The notes below the pieces were generated by a model. It saw only the letters and a list, made by a program, of their open reading frames with translations, was not told where the DNA came from and ran no database searches. From Cristatella mucedo (taxonomy: Eukaryota; Bryozoa; Phylactolaemata; Cristatellidae), in NCBI GenBank assembly GCA_009760855.2, contig WPIO01000115.1, forward strand, positions 542,501 to 606,500: a stretch of 64,000 nucleotides of DNA, written 5' to 3'. The translations under genes were made by a program, and so were the position numbers. Below, one piece after another: positions 23,011 through 34,827 of the stretch (position 1 is the stretch's first letter; each line of letters begins with the position of its first letter).

Positions 23011-23180
23011 CCTAGCTTATTAAACAGCCTCTTTTTTATAGCGACAGAAGAGCCTTTACGGCTATCACCACCGCTTGCAGTGGCGATAAAGAATAGCCCA
23101 CGGCAGTATTCGAACCCACGATCTCGGGACCGAGGTCGTGAAAGCAACCGCCTTACCTAGTGCGCCACCACGGCTCACCA
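23011..23180 (-). mobile_element. SINE-A copy
   Basis: Plus-strand order TTATTAAACAGCCTCTTTTT, AGCGACAGAAGAGCCTTTAC, CACCGCTTGCAGTGGCGATA, ATTCGAACCCACGATCTCGG and CGCCTTACCTAGTGCGCCA, i.e. a full SINE-A in minus orientation. It is well preserved. Confidence 0.9.
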
Positions 23181-24224
23181 CTGAGCACGTATGGACGCGC
23201 GAAATATCTCCCGTAATTATATAATATTCCATCATTTCTCTCAAGCAGTTGCACTATTTTCTGCACAATTTTTTATTTCGCGAAGTCCGGATGCGTCGGC
23301 GCGAAGCAAGTCCCTTCCGCGAGCCGCCGCTTAAGCGTCTGCGAGTCGCGGAGCAGCGCTCTCGCGAGTACTTTTTTTCATCTCCGCGTTTGTCCTCAAA
23401 CCTCGCCTCCACGCGTTTCTCGGAGCCGCTCGGCGCGGGCTGCCTAGCGTAAGGTCAGCAGCAACAGCAGCCGTCGGGCGGTCGGCGTGCTCCACGCCCC
23501 TCCCCTCGGCTCCGGACGGGCTGCGTGCGTCCGAGCGAGCGGTCGCTTGCGCACCTCTGACGTCACGCAAGTTTCCAGCTGCCGCGATAGGAAGCGGTAG
23601 TCCGTTCCCTTCGAGCCTCGCTCCATCGAGGTAAGGCACTGTCGGCCGGGTGCGATGCCCAAAATCTGGTCTGTCATTCGCTCGCGGCCAAGCTCAGCCG
23701 GGGTGGCAGGGTCAAGGGGCGTGCGGATCGCGGTGGCAGGCGTCCGGCCTCGACGGCGGAGAGTAAGTTACTGCTGGGCTAGTCGGTTGTTAAATGGCCA
23801 ACAGCTAACTGCAGAACCATCAAAATAAGTTTTTAAATACACACTACACCAACACACCTAAAACCGGTATCGCCTAAACCGCGTAAGACCGGAGTCTTGT
23901 GACATTTGAGCGAATTCCGATGGCATCCGGTGGGTGACCCAGAGGGCGAAGCTCGCGCAGTCTGGCAACTGAAAGTGGAACTGGAACGCACGAATAGATG
24001 TTGGCAATCTGTTACTGATTCGCTCTATGCTCATTGCGGAGTTGATTGCGCAGGCAACAAGCGGTGGCGAACGAAGTTAAATATATAATTCACCAGCGCT
24101 CAGTGCCTGTTGACTCGCTTCGCTGGGCCGTAGTATCTTGCCGCTCGGCGCTGCGCCATCTTGCCGCGTGACGTAAGTGCATGACAGGTGACCGGACGTG
24201 ACGGACGGACTTTCTCGCTTTAAT
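23181..24224. other. Unassigned sequence
   Basis: CpG-rich to about 23.75 kb, then less so. No gene recognised. Confidence 0.4.
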
Positions 24225-24267
24225 TAATACGGATTCACTTGTTGAGCACCCTAAGAGAAACTAATCA

Positions 24268-24312
<45 letters not shown>
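24225..24312 (-). mobile_element. SINE-B tail fragment with (CA)n
   Basis: ATTCACTTGTTGAGCACCCT followed by AAGAGAAACTAATC is the SINE-B tail in minus orientation. It is interrupted by a pure CA run at 24271-24312. Confidence 0.6.
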
Positions 24313-24315
<3 letters not shown>

Positions 24316-24693
24316 CACCGAAATAGCCACAAGACTAGGATGTACTGTGTCGGAGCCAGGATTGTTCTCTTGGTGGCAAGACCTGCAAAATTGTTAGTTT
24401 AGGCGGAATAAGACCCACAAGATTTACAAGTAGGTGGGGTTCGTCGAGTGGAATCAGGACACAATTTCATCGTTGGTGACGGTTGGGGGGTCGCAGGGAA
24501 TAGGGGTAGCCCAGGTTGCTGCCCCGCTGTAGGACGAGAAGGGGTAAATGTCGCCCTGCCTCTACCAATATATATGTACAGTATATACACGTGTTTACAT
24601 ACCGTTGCCGTAATCCACTACTGCAGCTTTCAGAAACCGCGTACAAGTAGTGATATCTCCCAGTCATGGCCGCGGGACTAATATATATGTATA
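24313..24693. other. Unassigned sequence
   Basis: Nothing recognised. Confidence 0.4.
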
Positions 24694-25170
24694 TACCGTA
24701 TTTTAAGGTGTGTAAGCCTCTCTCATTTCCAAAATTTAGGTCGGATAATGGAGAGGGAACTTATAGATGAGAGGCTACTGTGGCTTTAATATTTCGTTAA
24801 AAAACGTACCTACTGTGAATGCCACCCAACAAAGATTAACTGGTCGCCAAAATGTGTTCGATAGGCTTGTTTATCAACACAAATTCAACATTCCACGGAT
24901 ACGGAAAACCTTCACAATGGAGGACGAAGATGGCGGTGTCATTGAGATCCATGACTGCACAGACGAGGACCTAAATGACGGAGGCGACGGATGGGGCCAA
25001 AACAATGACGGATGCGGCCAAAACGACTACGAAGGTGGCCACAATGGTGGGGCGTCATTGCAAAAGCCGCCAAGACGCTGGCAGAGATATTGACGACGGT
25101 GGAGGTGGCAACAACGTCGGCAGTGACAACGGCTGCCACGATGACCAGGATCAAGTTGGAATCCACAGAA

Positions 25171-25366
25171 CCGGAAATCAGAGAAGACACGCCTATTCTG
25201 CTGGCTTCAAGTTAAAAGTAATTCATTATGCAAAGAACACTGGCAATCGTGCAGCAGAGAGACTGTTTGGACCTGTAGCAGACCGCAGAACAATCAGAAG
25301 ATGGAGGATTGAAGAAGTTCTGAAAAAACTCTCAAGGCAAAAAAGACACGACGCGAAAAATCCGTA
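25171..25366 (+). pseudogene. Transposase N-terminal DNA-binding domain remnant
   Basis: The peptide RRHAYSAGFKLKVIHYAKNT, then GNRAAERLFGPVADRRTIRR and W-R-I-E-E-V, is the classic pogo/Tigger N-terminal helix-turn-helix (start of the CENP-B-type bipartite DNA-binding region). The stop after HDAKNP and the later frame changes separate it from the catalytic part. Upstream, an Asp/Gly-rich low-complexity stretch (24957-25070) precedes it. Confidence 0.8.
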
Positions 25367-25639
25367 AAGTGGTAAGAGATGGAGAATGGTGTTAAAGCTT
25401 TGGTAATTAAACAAAGAGAAAATGGAATAGCAGTGTTAACTAAGATGATCCGGCAGGAAGCCTAGAAGAGTGCTGTTGGCCGAGGAGCTACGAACTGTAT
25501 AGGAAACTGCGAAGCCGAACTATCACTTTATGAAACGTCAGAGCTTGGCCATGAAAACTCAGACTAAATTGGCACAAAAAATGCCACAACAATATGGACA
25601 AAAGCTCTATACTTCTAGAAGTTTCCAATTCAGCTGCGA

Positions 25640-26041
25640 AAAGAACACAACTTTGAGATGTCCCAGATCTACAATACGGATGAGGTACCTGTAAAATGTG
25701 ATGCCCCAGCAAGAGTACTGTTATGGTTAAAGGAGCCAAGATGGTATAAATCTAAACTACGGGAAACAAAAAAAGTCGATACGTGATAGTGGTGGCGTGT
25801 GCAGAAGATAGCCAAAAACTGAAACCGATTGTCATTTCCCGACGTAAAATACTGTCAAAAAAATATTTTCCAAAAGGATTGGTCCACGAAGTTTACGAAA
25901 ATGCTTGGATGGACAGCGAGGGAATGAAAGTTCGGTTTTCAAAGGTGTTTGGCTGCCGACCGGGAGATCTTTTGGAAAAATCAGCCTTACTCGTGTTTGA
26001 TTCGTTCACGGGAAATTTGAAGGACGAAGCTAAGAAAATGT
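25640..26041 (+). pseudogene. Transposase catalytic-domain remnant (DDE, pogo/Tigger)
   Basis: A first block in one frame reads IYNTDEVPVKCDAPAR, equivalent to the N-M-D-E-T-P-V region holding the first catalytic Asp. After a frameshift near 25750, the 25783-26041 ORF reads VACAEDSQKLKPIVI, YFPKGLVHEVYENAWMDSEG and LLVFDSFTGNL, the last containing the second catalytic Asp. Downstream, DGTEDDAVDEESDDD (26319-26363) resembles the acidic C-terminus of this family. Gene dead. Confidence 0.82.
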
Positions 26042-26605
26042 AGCTGACATTGAACTTAAGCTGACAAGTATCCCGCGTTGTCTGATTAGTCAGTTGCAGC
26101 CTCAGAATGTAAGCATCAATAAATCATTCAAAGTGGTCTGACAAGAACATTGTACCAAATGAATGATAGGCCTGTCGAGTGACAACTTGAAACCAGCAGG
26201 AAGGATCGAGAAGCCATCCATCGGTCAGGTCTGTGATGTGAATGGGTAAAAAAGGCCTGGAGCAGCGTAAAGCCAGAGATTATAGTCAAAGCTTTCAGAA
26301 GTTCGGCATTTCAAATGCAATGGACGGAACGGAAGACGACGCAGTTGATGAAGAGAGTGACGACGACGACAACGATGATAACGGAGTTCCCACCAAACTT
26401 CAAGATTCCCGGTGCTGAGGATAGTGACATGAGCGATTATTATGAGTCCTTATATTGTTCAGTTCATTCAGTTTTTGAATAAAAACATTTTTCCAAAAAA
26501 AGTGATTCGAAAATTTGGAGTTGAGGCTGATACATCGGGAGGGCGCTGAAACAAGATAACATATGTTATATATATATATTCGTGTTAAACAATTATATAA
26601 ACATA

Positions 26606-26606
<1 letters not shown>

Positions 26607-26697
<91 letters not shown>
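26607..26697. repeat. (CA)n(TA)n compound microsatellite
   Basis: CA repeats to 26660 pass directly into TA repeats to 26697. Confidence 0.97.
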
Positions 26698-26698
<1 letters not shown>

Positions 26699-26975
26699 TT
26701 AGTTATATACCATAGCCGAGACCGGATAGCAACGAGACTGACCGTCCGTCCGGTGATGGTGATGAGTGGCCCATTACCGTAACCGGCGGAGGGTGCAGCA
26801 CTGTTATTTTGTTATCATCCGCGAAGTCAAATAGGACACCATTGAAACAGAACGAGGGGAGGAGTGCGTTCGGAATCCTCAGTCGCTCTCAAAATCATTT
26901 TGGTCATATATGGTAACCAGGCGACCCGGTCGCTTGAAGTGTCCTCCCTTGAAGTGTCCAAAAACCCACATTGAT

Positions 26976-27046
26976 GTAAATTGCCTTGAAAGAGACTTAA
27001 GTTCTCTGAGGGCGCTATACAAATATGTTATTATTATTATTATTAC
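26976..27046 (+). mobile_element. LINE-A (or SINE-B) 3' tail fragment
   Basis: TGCCTTGAAAGAGACTTAAG, TTCTCTGAGGGCGCTATACA and then (ATT)n. The ATT tail favours LINE-A; GCGCTATACAAAT is closer to SINE-B. Confidence 0.7.
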
Positions 27047-27071
27047 GGCAGTAATTGGGGCGCTCGCAGGC

Positions 27072-27433
27072 GCGCGAGCCGTAATGGCACGCTAGGTAAG
27101 GCGGTTGCTTTCATGACCTCGGCCCCGAGGTTGTGGGTTCGATTTCTGTGGTGGGCGATCCTTTATCGCCACTGCAAGCGGTGGTGATAGCCGTAAAGGC
27201 TCTTCTGTCGCTATACATAAAGAGGCTGTTTAATCAGCTAGGATGGGTGGAGGGGTTGGAGTCGGGGACCGAGGGAGGGAAGCCAACGGCGGCTGGCAGC
27301 TGCGAGATGACATTTACACGCAAAGCGCGCCAAAACAACCGCCGACGGTGTCTAGGGGTGCCAATTCTCGGCAGGTGGTGCTGAGCGACCCGCAAGCGCG
27401 CCTGCTCGCCAATATCCGCCGCGGTCTATGTCT
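27072..27433 (+). mobile_element. Composite SINE-A with 190-bp extension, inverted partner of 22 kb copy
   Basis: SINE-A head and body (GGCACGCTAGGTAAGGCGGT, GTGGGTTCGATTTCTGTGG, GCGGTGGTGATAGCCGTAAA) run into the same 190-bp extension as at 22 kb. The extension appears nearly identical to the 22 kb copy, except for the length of a G-rich run and a few inserted bases (GCGCCT near 27400). It ends GCGGTCTATGTCT without the TA tail. Confidence 0.9.
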
Positions 27434-28894
27434 GCGGTCGGCGCGCCATGCCGGGGGCGGTCTGACGAAGCGCGAAGCCAAATTTACGACAGCCCCGTCG
27501 CATTCGGAGGCGCGGCGAGTCCGGGTGCGCAGTCGCAAGCGCGCCGGATTGCGCGCGTCGCCCGAGAGCTGGCGGCTGATCGCGGCGGTCTATTTCCGTG
27601 CCGCAGGGTCGTTCGCCGCCGCCGGGGCGAGCTCGCTTCACCGCTCGTCAACGGCTGGCTGCCGAGGTAGAGGGCGGCGGCCGAGGTAGAAGTGGTAGCC
27701 AGCGGCGGCAGCAAGGTAACGCCGGCGGCGTGGTAGCGCCGGCGGCGAGGTAGATCATCAACTCGGTTATCGAAATGGACAGCCCCCAGGGCAGCAGCGA
27801 GTCTCACTTTACGTTTTCTACGTACGCCTAGCGACGGCGGTGACGCGACGAGAGTGTTACTGTCCACGGAGCACGTGCGGCCGCGGGCGCTGCATGGGCC
27901 GGAAGGTCTGAGAGCGCTCACCCTATTCCCAGAGCGCACCAAGCTTCGCTTCCCGGCTGCCGACGACCGCGAACTAGCGAGCCGCGAGAAGTGCGGATCG
28001 GCTGCGATCGACCGGGGCAGCGCTGAAAGGGTCGAGAACTCCCAGCGGTGCGCCCATGGGCGATGTAGCGTGCCGAAGCGGAAGCCACCCTGACCCCGAA
28101 GAGGAGTCCATAGCCGCCACAGACCGGCAGCGTTGGCAGCTGAGGTGTCTAATTCTGTCAGGACGCTGCGAAACTCAATGCGCTGACAAAACGTGCTAAG
28201 ACTAGCGCTTTGCAAGCACTTCCGGAGTGCAACGGGCGAGTTATGTGCTACTCGGGTTCAGCGTTGCTGTCGGTCGGCGCTCAATGGCGCGACTGGGTTT
28301 TTACGTCTTTTGGGAGGGTCGTGACAGGTATATGGCAGCTTTGTCTATTCCGCTCCACTTGTCGGCGCCAGCCAGCCCATTCCGTCGATGTCGCAGTCAC
28401 GTTCATCTACGTGAGCGAAAGCACTTCCGCGAGACGTCCCATTCGAGCTTTATCGGGGACGCCGCCAGGATTTGGCCTTGGAGCGAGTGCCGGACGTGGC
28501 GAAGCCGGTCAGCAAGTCATGCGAAGGCCAAAGGGCAGCATGTGGCGACTTCACACGCGACTCTTCAGGCGCACTCAAGTTAGGCCCCGCCTCCTGCGCC
28601 TACGCGGAGCTGCCGTAGCAAAGTCAAGGTCTGTCGTTACTCGATAGCCTATCGACTTTTCATCGCAGCGCCGCGGCTTAGAAGAGCGTTTCCTAAGTAG
28701 CGAGCATTTCATTTAGTCAGCTGAAGTTGAGCGCTCCAACGCGTTCAGACGCAGCGCCCCTACCTTACACTTCGAAGCGTTAGGTGCAAAGTTTCGGACG
28801 CCAATTCTGCGTTGGCCAACTGCATATGTAAAGCAGGTGGACATTCGATTTGGCTTGGCAATACGAGACTTAAGGACTACAGATAATTCCGATC
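27434..28894. other. CpG-rich region with short GC minisatellite
   Basis: 27665-27756 contains repeated blocks of the form GCCGGCGGCG followed by a GGTAG motif. The 243-codon minus ORF over 27484-28215 has no recognisable domain and lies in GC-rich DNA, so I do not call it a gene. Confidence 0.45.
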
Positions 28895-29290
28895 TGCAGA
28901 TCCTATATTGCGAAGCTCACTTCCACAAAACCGGCCCAGGCAGCGTACCGCTCGCTTTTCTTACTCGAATCGTTCAGCTGCGCCTCGTACCAACTCCCGC
29001 GACTTGATGAAATTTAGAAAAAGGCTGAAAACGCTCATGTTTCTCCCAGCATTTGCTGGGTCCTTGACACTAGTAATCTTTTGCTTATGTGTGCTCACAC
29101 TGAGAATGTTGACACTAGCCGTACTTTAATGTGGACATTGTGCATGCGACCTCTATCCATACTATGCTTATTGACAATGCCCATCTTACCACTAACGATT
29201 TGACTGTGCATCCGTTAAGCATATGTAAAGTGCCTAGAAAGAGATCGAGTTCCCTGAGGGCGCTATTTCAAATGTATACTTATTATTAAG
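28895..29290 (+). mobile_element. LINE-A 3' end, diverged subfamily
   Basis: Encodes the LINE-A C-terminal tail in diverged form (RFSYSNRSAAPRTN, then KFRKRLKTLMFLPAFAGSL). The 3' UTR follows, with GTGCCTAGAAAGAGATCGAG, CCTGAGGGCGCTATTTCAAA and an ATT-rich tail. Confidence 0.85.
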
Positions 29291-29292
29291 AA

Positions 29293-29825
29293 CTTTACTC
29301 TGTATCCGTTGATCAACCAGTAGCCATCCAAGGTCTTTCACCATAGGAGAAAAGTTGTCAAAATTCTGAGATTTTTAAACTTGCAGCCACATTCATCACC
29401 AGCTGCAGGGGCTGGTGGCTTTTTCGAGCAGCCAAGCCAAAATGGAATTGCAATAATCTAGCTTGAGACAGAACCAGGGAACTAGTTAAAATTTTTGCAA
29501 GCCACCGTGGAAGACAAGTATTTTTTAATCTTAAGATAGGGATTGTAGGTGATCGCTATCTGTGGAAGCAGTCTTTTTAACGAAACTTTCAAAACTTGGG
29601 CAGCTGTCAAAGACAACTAAATTCCCAGCACACGGTGATGGTAAAAAAACAGCATTGCCTATTTGAAGAGCAAAGCCCTCTAATCCAGCCATATGCTTGG
29701 GGGTCTCCTAAAAGTAGCAGTTCCGTTTTATTGTCTAGTTCTAAAGAATTTGCGACATCCAGGATCGGATGTCTGAACGACAAACATTCAGTGTGTCAGT
29801 CTCTGTAGCAGATTCCGACGGTTTA
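29293..29825 (-). mobile_element. LINE-B reverse transcriptase segment (left half of inverted pair)
   Basis: Matches the plus-strand text of the 47550-48070 copy: TTTACTCTGTATCCGTTGAT, CAGCTGCAGGGGCTGGTGGC, CAAGCCACCGTGGAAGACAA, GGAAGCAGTCTTTTTAACGA, AACATTCAGTGTGTCAGT. The ORF is degraded. It lies head-to-head against the plus-strand LINE-B piece at 29835-30408. Confidence 0.8.
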
Positions 29826-29834
29826 AATGACTAC

Positions 29835-30408
29835 TACAGGTGCAAGGCTGGTCTTCAAGTCCCAGTGGTTTGAGCACGTGTCACCTTTGCTGAAAGAGCT
29901 AGGATGGTTGCCGGTTGAGCCAAGGATACAGAGCTAATTTCTTACGCTGACCCACAAGGCCCGCCACGGCTTGGCTCCTTTGTACCTAGCTGAACTGCTG
30001 CATCAGTTTCAGCCTGTTCGCGCCCTCAGGTCCTGTGTGGACAATAAGTTAGCTGTCCCATTCTTCCGCTTAAAGACAGTTGGCGACAGAAGCTTTAGCT
30101 CTGCAGGTCCTTGACTGTGGAACTCGCTTCCACAATTCTTACGCAACGACAACTACTCTCCAACTGCCGACTATGGCACATCTTTTCAGCGGTCCTGAAC
30201 TGCTACTTCTATGCTACTCACTACCTCAACTGCTCTCCTGACTCTGCTATGCTTCCCACTTTCTCTTTGTTGTGTGAGACGAAGTCTGTTGGCTACCGAA
30301 TGCGTACCGAAAGCCGATTAGGCTGTGAGTGCGCTATACAAAACTCTCCTGCGTAACACCCACATGGTCTTTATGACTTTGTGGAGTTACTGACGGAGAT
30401 ACATAGTA
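29835..30408 (+). mobile_element. LINE-B 3' half (right half of inverted pair)
   Basis: Plus-strand LINE-B 3' end: GAGCACGTGTCACCTTTGCT, CACAAGGCCCGCCACGGCTT, CTTCCACAATTCTTACGC, CTGACTCTGCTATGCTTCCC, and the terminus GACTTTGTGGAGTTACTGAC. The reading runs LTHKARHGLAPLYLAELLHQ, typical of the post-palm region of CR1/L2-type ORF2. Confidence 0.85.
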
Positions 30409-30890
30409 TTGTCAGCCTACAAGGATAGTGTATTCTATGGGTCGATGTGTCAGTACCTTAGCCCCAGGCTAAGTAAGACCCAAGTCTCAAAAGGCATGTC
30501 AGACAGGGGAAGGCTGTAGATCTTTGAGGAAGGAAACGAATTGATCGGTGCATGAAGAGGCTGTTCCTTGGTAAAGTGAAGACACGCAGAGGCTTAGCAA
30601 CCATTACTTAAGTTGTTATTTGTTAGTCTCCCTGGTGGGCAATTGCTTCTTGATTCCTCTTCTCCAGATGATGGGTGAAAGCCATAACGGTAGCTACACG
30701 TTTAAGAAAAATGATTCTAAACAAAGAACTCCCCGGATGTCGAATCCTGCAGGCGATTGGCTTGTTCGTAGGTAGCTGGGCACTTAACTTTACCCAGGTG
30801 TGCCTCTGCCGTGCCCATGCAACATACCAAGCCCCGAAGGGTGTTCGCGATATGTCACCAGTAGTAGGTCCAATGAAATGAGTCTCCTAG
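30409..30890. other. Unassigned sequence
   Basis: No gene or known repeat recognised. Confidence 0.4.
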
Positions 30891-31592
30891 GATTCAAAAG
30901 CTTGTCAGCCTACTTTCAGCTACGTAACATCGCTAAAATTTGGGCCTGCAAAGACACATCAAAGTTGGTCGATGCACACGTGACATCTGTAACGACTTCC
31001 GGTAACTCACAGCTTGCTGGTCTAACGGCCTATACAATCAGGTGCTTGAGGCCAGTAGGTGCAAAACTCTGCACCCAGGCTTGTCTGTCGTGAGTGTCGC
31101 CGTAGCCACATCACACCATTTCTCATCGACCTGCACTGGCTTCCAATCAAGCAGCCTATCAACTTGTAAGGTTTTGTCACTCACTCTAGGTCCCTTCATT
31201 CTCCTTCTCCAGCCTACCTATCAGAACTACTCCACCACCAGGCTAAGCATGGTACCATCCACTTTTCGGAATCGAATCATTTAGCTACACCTCGTACGAA
31301 TTTGAAATCCTTTGGAGACCATGCCTTTAGTTCGCATGCTCCTGATGTCTGAAGCTCACACCTGCCTGACATTACGACATACCCTTGACTTGGCATTTAA
31401 AAACAAGTTAAACATGCACCTGTTTCACACAGCATTTGCTGGGTCCGTGTGACTTATCCTATATGTGCTTATGCATGCTGACACTGTGCAGGCTACCACT
31501 AACCATATGATCATGCTTCTTTTACAGCATACATAGTGTCCAGAAAGAGATTAAGTTCTCTGAGAGCACTGCATGAGTGCCATTAACATTAT
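30891..31592 (+). mobile_element. LINE-A, diverged copy
   Basis: CAGCCTACTTTCAGCTACGT, AACATCGCTAAAATTTGGGC, CACTGGCTTCCAATCAAGCA and GGGTCCGTGTGACTTATCCT follow the ORF2 C-terminal order. The copy ends with GAGATTAAGTTCTCTGAGAG and an ATT tail. Many stops. Confidence 0.85.
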
Positions 31593-31645
31593 TATTATTA
31601 CTAGAAAGAGATACGTTCTCTGAGGGTGCTATATAAGTGTTATTA
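31593..31645 (+). mobile_element. LINE-A 3' tail, second copy in tandem
   Basis: CTAGAAAGAGATACGTTCTC followed by TGAGGGTGCTATATAAGTGT repeats the terminal signature directly after the previous element's ATT tail. Confidence 0.75.
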
Positions 31646-33669
31646 TAACTCAGATTCCTCAGGTGTACGGCTGAAAGACATTTGCTGTCTCATGAAGCTG
31701 CCGGGCAACCGAAAGACGAAGGGAAAGCCACTACCAAATGCCCATGAAGGGTGGCAAACAGTAGCAACTTTTCCTAAGACTAGGTACGGCTCGATGTACA
31801 AGTCTTACACCGTTTAGTCCACTATGAAGACTCGATGCACTCCATCCTCCAGTCGGTAGGCAGGGCAGGTCCACTTTCTTTGTGGATTAGGTGAGAAGCC
31901 CAGACAATGCCTGCTGCCTGGACAAGACAATTGATCTATCGAGTATCAAAAACCTCAGCTCTAACGGCTATCAGATAATTAGGAACGACCAGCCTAGAGT
32001 ATGGCTTAACTAAAAAACGTAACGACTAGCCTGGAGAATTGGTTAACTAAAAAAACGGGCATTAACTGTCGTCCCGAACTTGTGCTAGAGTCGACACTGA
32101 ACATGGCAGCATGGCTGCTGACGGCACCAGCAAAGAAGAGAGGCTTGAAAAACCTTCAACCTGAGCAGCTTGGCCAAACGCCAGTTTGGTCACGTTTAAA
32201 ACCCAAGAAGAACATGGTGCCACCCCTTCAAATCTACTAAAGAGAACGAGCTGCTAAGGTTACCATGGTCTGGCTCATTACTGTACTCTCAATGCTTTCC
32301 AAGAAGCTAGAAACCACGGCTTCCGGCGGCTGTGGCACTTTGCAGCAGGGGGGAGGGGGAGAGGAACCAAAAGCAGGTCACATGCAAGCACTCCTAGGGG
32401 GCTGCAGCCAAGTTGCCAAGCTGAGTGGTTCAAGGGTCGCCTACCGGCAAGGGACCTACCAGCCACTGTCACGTACAGAGGGCAAACACAGATTACACAC
32501 AGGCACTGCACAAGGCCGCCGGACCTGATTATTCTATTAACTCCCATCGACCCGAAGCTGCTGGGGCCCAGTCAATGCAGCTGCTTGTGTTTATCGCACT
32601 TGGCCACCTCTCCAAGTCTATCAGATACTGACCAGACCCGGCTCAGCTTGCATGCCAGGCCTAGCCTGAGGGTCGGCTGATTGTGCATACCTACAGGGCA
32701 TCTGGACTAATCCTAGCCCGGTCAATCGTTTATGCATGCCTTCCGTGGGCCAACCCCAACTAGCTTCCACGGCTGCTAATGGAGAATGCTTCAGCCACAC
32801 ATGGGCAGAGGCAGACAGAAGAGAGGCAGACAGAAGGAAGGCAGAAAAGAGTGAGCGATCGACAGACAGGATATATATATAGTGAGAGGCAGAGAAAGAA
32901 GGGGAGCATGGTGCATGTAGGGAGGAGAGGGAGACATAAGGACGACGAGAGAGCATGAGGATGGTAAGGAGGCAAGTCAAATCCAAGGTGTTTTGCTAAA
33001 GTGTGGCTAGAGAGCAACAGGGTAGCAACAAAAAGAGAGCACAACCGGGAAGTAGCAGCTGCACCGGATGGCTGATCGGCAATCTAGCAGCAAGGAAAGG
33101 GGTGCCCAATGCATCATAACAATACTGCTTTTGACAGCCTGGCTGCAATGTACACAGCTGTTATTCAGCCTGACTTACTGCATGCCTTATGTTCTATGGT
33201 AAATGTCTACAGCCAGCCTTATTGGGCAAGAGTAAGGTGGGCTGCCGCCAGCCACAGCAACATCAGGGCTAATAGGGCAGGCCAAGGCCACCGAAACTAA
33301 CGCTAACACTGAAATCTAGGGCTCGGTGCAGCATCCACGTTCACCAGTGCTGCACTGGCTGTGACCAGAATAGGCAGCAAGTAGGAGCCGCTGGCTGAGG
33401 CTAGCTGATGCTGGCACTTCGGACTAAAGTACTATGGCTTGGGGGGGGGATGGCCAATACAATGGCTCCCGGCCATGACCAGTTTGCAAGCACACGGATA
33501 TCTGCATTTTGCTGTGTAAAACCAGCCGGCCACTGCTGTGGTTGGTAAGCTTCACACACTGATTCTTCAGCATGCGATTTCTAACATAGCCGACCCCAGC
33601 AGGCTAGTGGTGCTCACATCCACAAGGCAGTAGTGCCAAGCATACGTGCCAGCAGACAGCATCCGTGTG

Positions 33670-33732
<63 letters not shown>

Positions 33733-34827
33733 TCAGGCCAATGCCATATTATGTTCAAAACGTTAACCGGCCTTGAGTCGGCATGCTAGTCTTGGGGGGA
33801 GGGCATCGCCAGCCTCATCACTCATCTTTAGGGTTGCTGTGAGCAGTAGGTAGCAGTGCAGCCCCTGGCCTCTCGGACGTATGACAAGAGAGTGGTTCGT
33901 GCAGCAACCTCGCAAGTTTGATGCCAACGGCAATTTGAGTTGGCTGCTTTCAATGCCTTTCCTGTTGTGACCACTTGCCCAACCACACGAACAGCAGCAC
34001 AGCCCTAGCACCAGATCACCAGCTGGAGTGAGTGAGAGGGAGGGAGGGAAGGAGGGAGGGAGCAAGGGTTAGCGAGTTAGGGAGTGGCAAGTTCGTCATG
34101 TCATGGCATTGTGCTAGCAACATGGTGTGCACTACCACCCATGCCTGGCGATCTAAGCCGGTCCCTAGCAACTAGGGCAACAGAACCTCAGATTTGACCT
34201 TTTGACGACCCAGTCATCTAGGAGGCTGGGTTGTTTGCTCCACCCAAGGTGTCAGCTCTCAGGCTTACTCAGCAGCAATCAGATGCCTGAAGACAGATGC
34301 CTACTCTTTCGTGTCAAGTTGATTGATGCTGGCGATTAGAGGTGACCTCTCCTAGCCGAGCTAAAATCCTTTCTCCCACCACCTTTACCAGCCAAAGGCT
34401 GGCTTTAACGTGGCCTAACTCAAGCACTGCCAGTGAGGCCGGTGGCAGCAGTAGGAGCAGCAGGAGCAGGAGAGGAAGGCATTGACGCTTGCACACATTC
34501 ACCTCAAACTGGTGAAGACTGCTTGCCTGAGCTACTGAATGATCTCTTGGTCTGCCAACGATCGAGATCACATTGATTATGCTTGACAAGAGCAGAGCAA
34601 GCCTCAAATGAATGCGGATGCTAGGTATCTGGAGCAGTCCTGGCCTGTCTGCACTAGTGATGGCAGCTGCAATAGCCCAGTCTTGTCGCACGGTGCCAAG
34701 TCGAGAAAGGCAGGCCGAAGCAGCATGGGAAAGAAGCAAGCATGCAAGGAGGCATTAACCAAAAGCAGCTGCACCAACTCATATGGTGTGAACGGTTGGC
34801 AAGGAAGTGCCAGCAATGTAATGTTAT
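31646..34827. other. CpG-poor unassigned sequence with a (CA)n run
   Basis: No coding gene recognised on either strand. It includes an imperfect ~43-bp tandem duplication at 31984-32058 (CGACCAGCCTAGAGTATGGC / CGACTAGCCTGGAGAATTGG), purine-rich 32805-32960, and a GGGAGG-rich tract at 34030-34062. By eye CpG is scarce and TG/CA common, unlike the left 29 kb. Confidence 0.45.
33676..33730. repeat. (CA)n microsatellite
   Basis: Pure CA run, preceded by GTGTGTGCGCG, which makes a small palindromic entry. Confidence 0.97.

Larger units (their letters stand above)
24694..26545 (+). mobile_element. Decayed pogo/Tigger-type DNA transposon
   Basis: The left edge carries ACCGTATTTTAAGGTGTGTA, resembling the terminal inverted repeats of pogo-like elements. 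I see no matching right terminus. The internal region encodes the pieces of a CENP-B-like transposase in order: helix-turn-helix DNA-binding domain, catalytic core and acidic C-terminus, broken by frameshifts and stops (separate entries). A right end near 26545 is inferred from the end of the coding remnant. Confidence 0.8.

Noticed and set aside
27484-28215. 243-codon minus-strand ORF
   Set aside because: It lies in GC-rich DNA where stops are rare. Composition is Arg/Ala/Ser-rich without motifs, and several other frames are open too.
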